From: Duganella sp. CF402 | GTDB taxonomy: Bacteria > Pseudomonadota > Gammaproteobacteria > Burkholderiales > Burkholderiaceae_D | Assembly (NCBI RefSeq): GCF_900109645.1 | Contig: NZ_FOBG01000002.1 | Coordinates: forward strand, 186,001-250,000 | Direction of reading: 5' to 3' | DNA: 64,000 nt | In this document: positions 63,279-64,000 of the stretch, piece by piece | Layout: each line of letters starts with the position of its first letter | Numbering within the stretch: position 1 is the stretch's first letter | Notes under the pieces: generated by a model | Database searches by the model: none | Told to the model about the DNA's origin: nothing | Seen by the model: the letters and a program-made list of their open reading frames with translations, nothing else | Made by a program: the position numbers and the translations under genes

Positions 63279-64000
63279 ATGGACAGGCTTCCACAGCCAG
63301 CATACAGCCGCGCTCCCGAACGCCAGCGCAGCCAGCACGCGCGGGGACGGCGGCCCGGCCCGGACTTCGAACAGCAGTTCGGGCGCAGCCCGTATTTTGC
63401 CTTCACCATCGACGAGGCCGGCCACGTGCTGGCCTTCAACGAGCATGCTGCCAACCTGCTCGGCCCGCTATCACCGCAGCTCCCGGCCAGCGCCCTGTTT
63501 GCCGGCTGGGTGTTGCCGATGCTGCAAAACGAGGCCCTGCCGACGGCGCGCATGCGCGGCTACTGGCGCAGCGAGGTGGCGCTGGCCGGCCGCGACGGCC
63601 GGCAGCACCCGGTCAGCCAGACCATCGAATGGCGGCCGGCCGACCAGCCGCCCTGCTTCCTGTGCCTGGCCTATCCGCTTGACGATTACGACGTCTACGA
63701 ATCGCGCCTGCGCTTCAAGTACCTGTTCGAAGCCCATCCGCAGCCGATGTGGGTGTACGACCTGGAGACGCTGCGCTTCCTGGTGGTGAACGCCGCCGCC
63801 GTGGCCCAGTACGGCTACACCGAAGCCGAATTCCTGCAACTGACCATCCGCGACATTCGCCCGCCTGATCAATGGGAACGGCTGCAACGCAACCTGGCGG
63901 CAGCGCCGGCCAAAGGCGCCGAGCAGGCCGGCCTCTGGACCCACATCCGGCGCGACGGCAGCCGCCTGCAGGTGGAAATTTCATCGCATTCGGTCACGCT
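63279..64000 (+). CDS. PAS-domain signalling protein (3' end outside window)
   Basis: Open from ATG 63279 to the window end (240 codons seen). After an Arg-rich start, a first PAS-like region (FAFTIDEAGHVLAFNEHAAN) and a second PAS domain (FEAHPQPMWVYDLETLRFLV, NAAAVAQYGYTEAEFLQLT, IRRDGSRLQVEI) follow. The output domain (histidine kinase, GGDEF or EAL) lies beyond the edge. No membrane span in the visible part, so probably a cytoplasmic sensor. Confidence 0.75.
   Translation, partial: MDRLPQPAYSRAPERQRSQHARGRRPGPDFEQQFGRSPYFAFTIDEAGHVLAFNEHAANLLGPLSPQLPASALFAGWVLPMLQNEALPTARMRGYWRSEVALAGRDGRQHPVSQTIEWRPADQPPCFLCLAYPLDDYDVYESRLRFKYLFEAHPQPMWVYDLETLRFLVVNAAAVAQYGYTEAEFLQLTIRDIRPPDQWERLQRNLAAAPAKGAEQAGLWTHIRRDGSRLQVEISSHSVT

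Overview
The window looks like chromosomal DNA of a motile, chitin-degrading betaproteobacterium of the Oxalobacteraceae (Duganella / Massilia / Janthinobacterium type). This rests on the high GC content, the gene repertoire (DUF3579, DUF6641, FimV-like, HDOD, FliT, bufferin genes) and the rpsP-rimM-trmD-rplS operon. Family assignments come from recognising motifs by eye, because no database search was possible.

Layout. Positions 1-1500 are clearly AT-richer than the rest and hold the end of an SMC/AAA-like ATPase, a DUF3223 (DCL) protein and a small membrane protein. This is probably the edge of an accessory island. From about 1.6 kb the DNA is GC-rich: a frameshifted DUF6641 gene, a secreted beta/gamma-crystallin, a MATE pump, a dipeptidyl-peptidase IV-like enzyme, CsbD, a methyltransferase, an HDOD protein, an orphan fliT behind a sigma-28-type promoter, an aminotransferase, a FimV-like protein, fumC and an outer-membrane barrel. 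Positions 14.3-23.8 kb hold small genes: S4 and DUF883 proteins, a bufferin (bufA) gene followed by a fused bufB-bufC gene, yjfB behind another sigma-28-like promoter, mobB, gspB and gspA separated by an oppositely oriented arsR-SRPBCC-GFA cassette, and a head-GIN repeat protein.

Positions 23.9-38.7 kb form the main system, a chitin / N-acetylglucosamine utilisation island. It contains GlcNAc kinase, a GntR regulator, nagA, a SIS-type GlcN6P deaminase, a GH3 hexosaminidase, an AmpG-like MFS transporter, a TPR protein, a GH18 chitinase, a second GntR regulator, a large TonB-dependent receptor and a flavin-dependent tryptophan-halogenase-family protein. Three promoters in the island share a 19-bp element of the same spacing. 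The inferred flow is: chitinase cuts chitin outside the cell, the TonB receptor imports oligomers, GH3 cleaves them, the MFS protein crosses the inner membrane, and kinase, NagA and deaminase convert GlcNAc to fructose-6-phosphate. A GH26 mannanase follows after an odd polypurine/polypyrimidine inverted repeat.

Positions 40-64 kb are mostly housekeeping: an M16 protease, DUF3579, a CobD/CbiB-family protein, a NUDIX hydrolase, the ribosomal/tRNA-modification operon, TM2 / glycine-zipper / proline dehydrogenase genes, etfB-etfA-acyl-CoA dehydrogenase, tusA, alaS, a LuxR-type regulator, a phosphodiesterase, an M48 protease, a CoA transferase, a divergent LysR / zinc alcohol dehydrogenase pair, and the start of a PAS-domain protein cut by the window end. 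No tRNA, rRNA, CRISPR array, transposase or phage gene was recognised.
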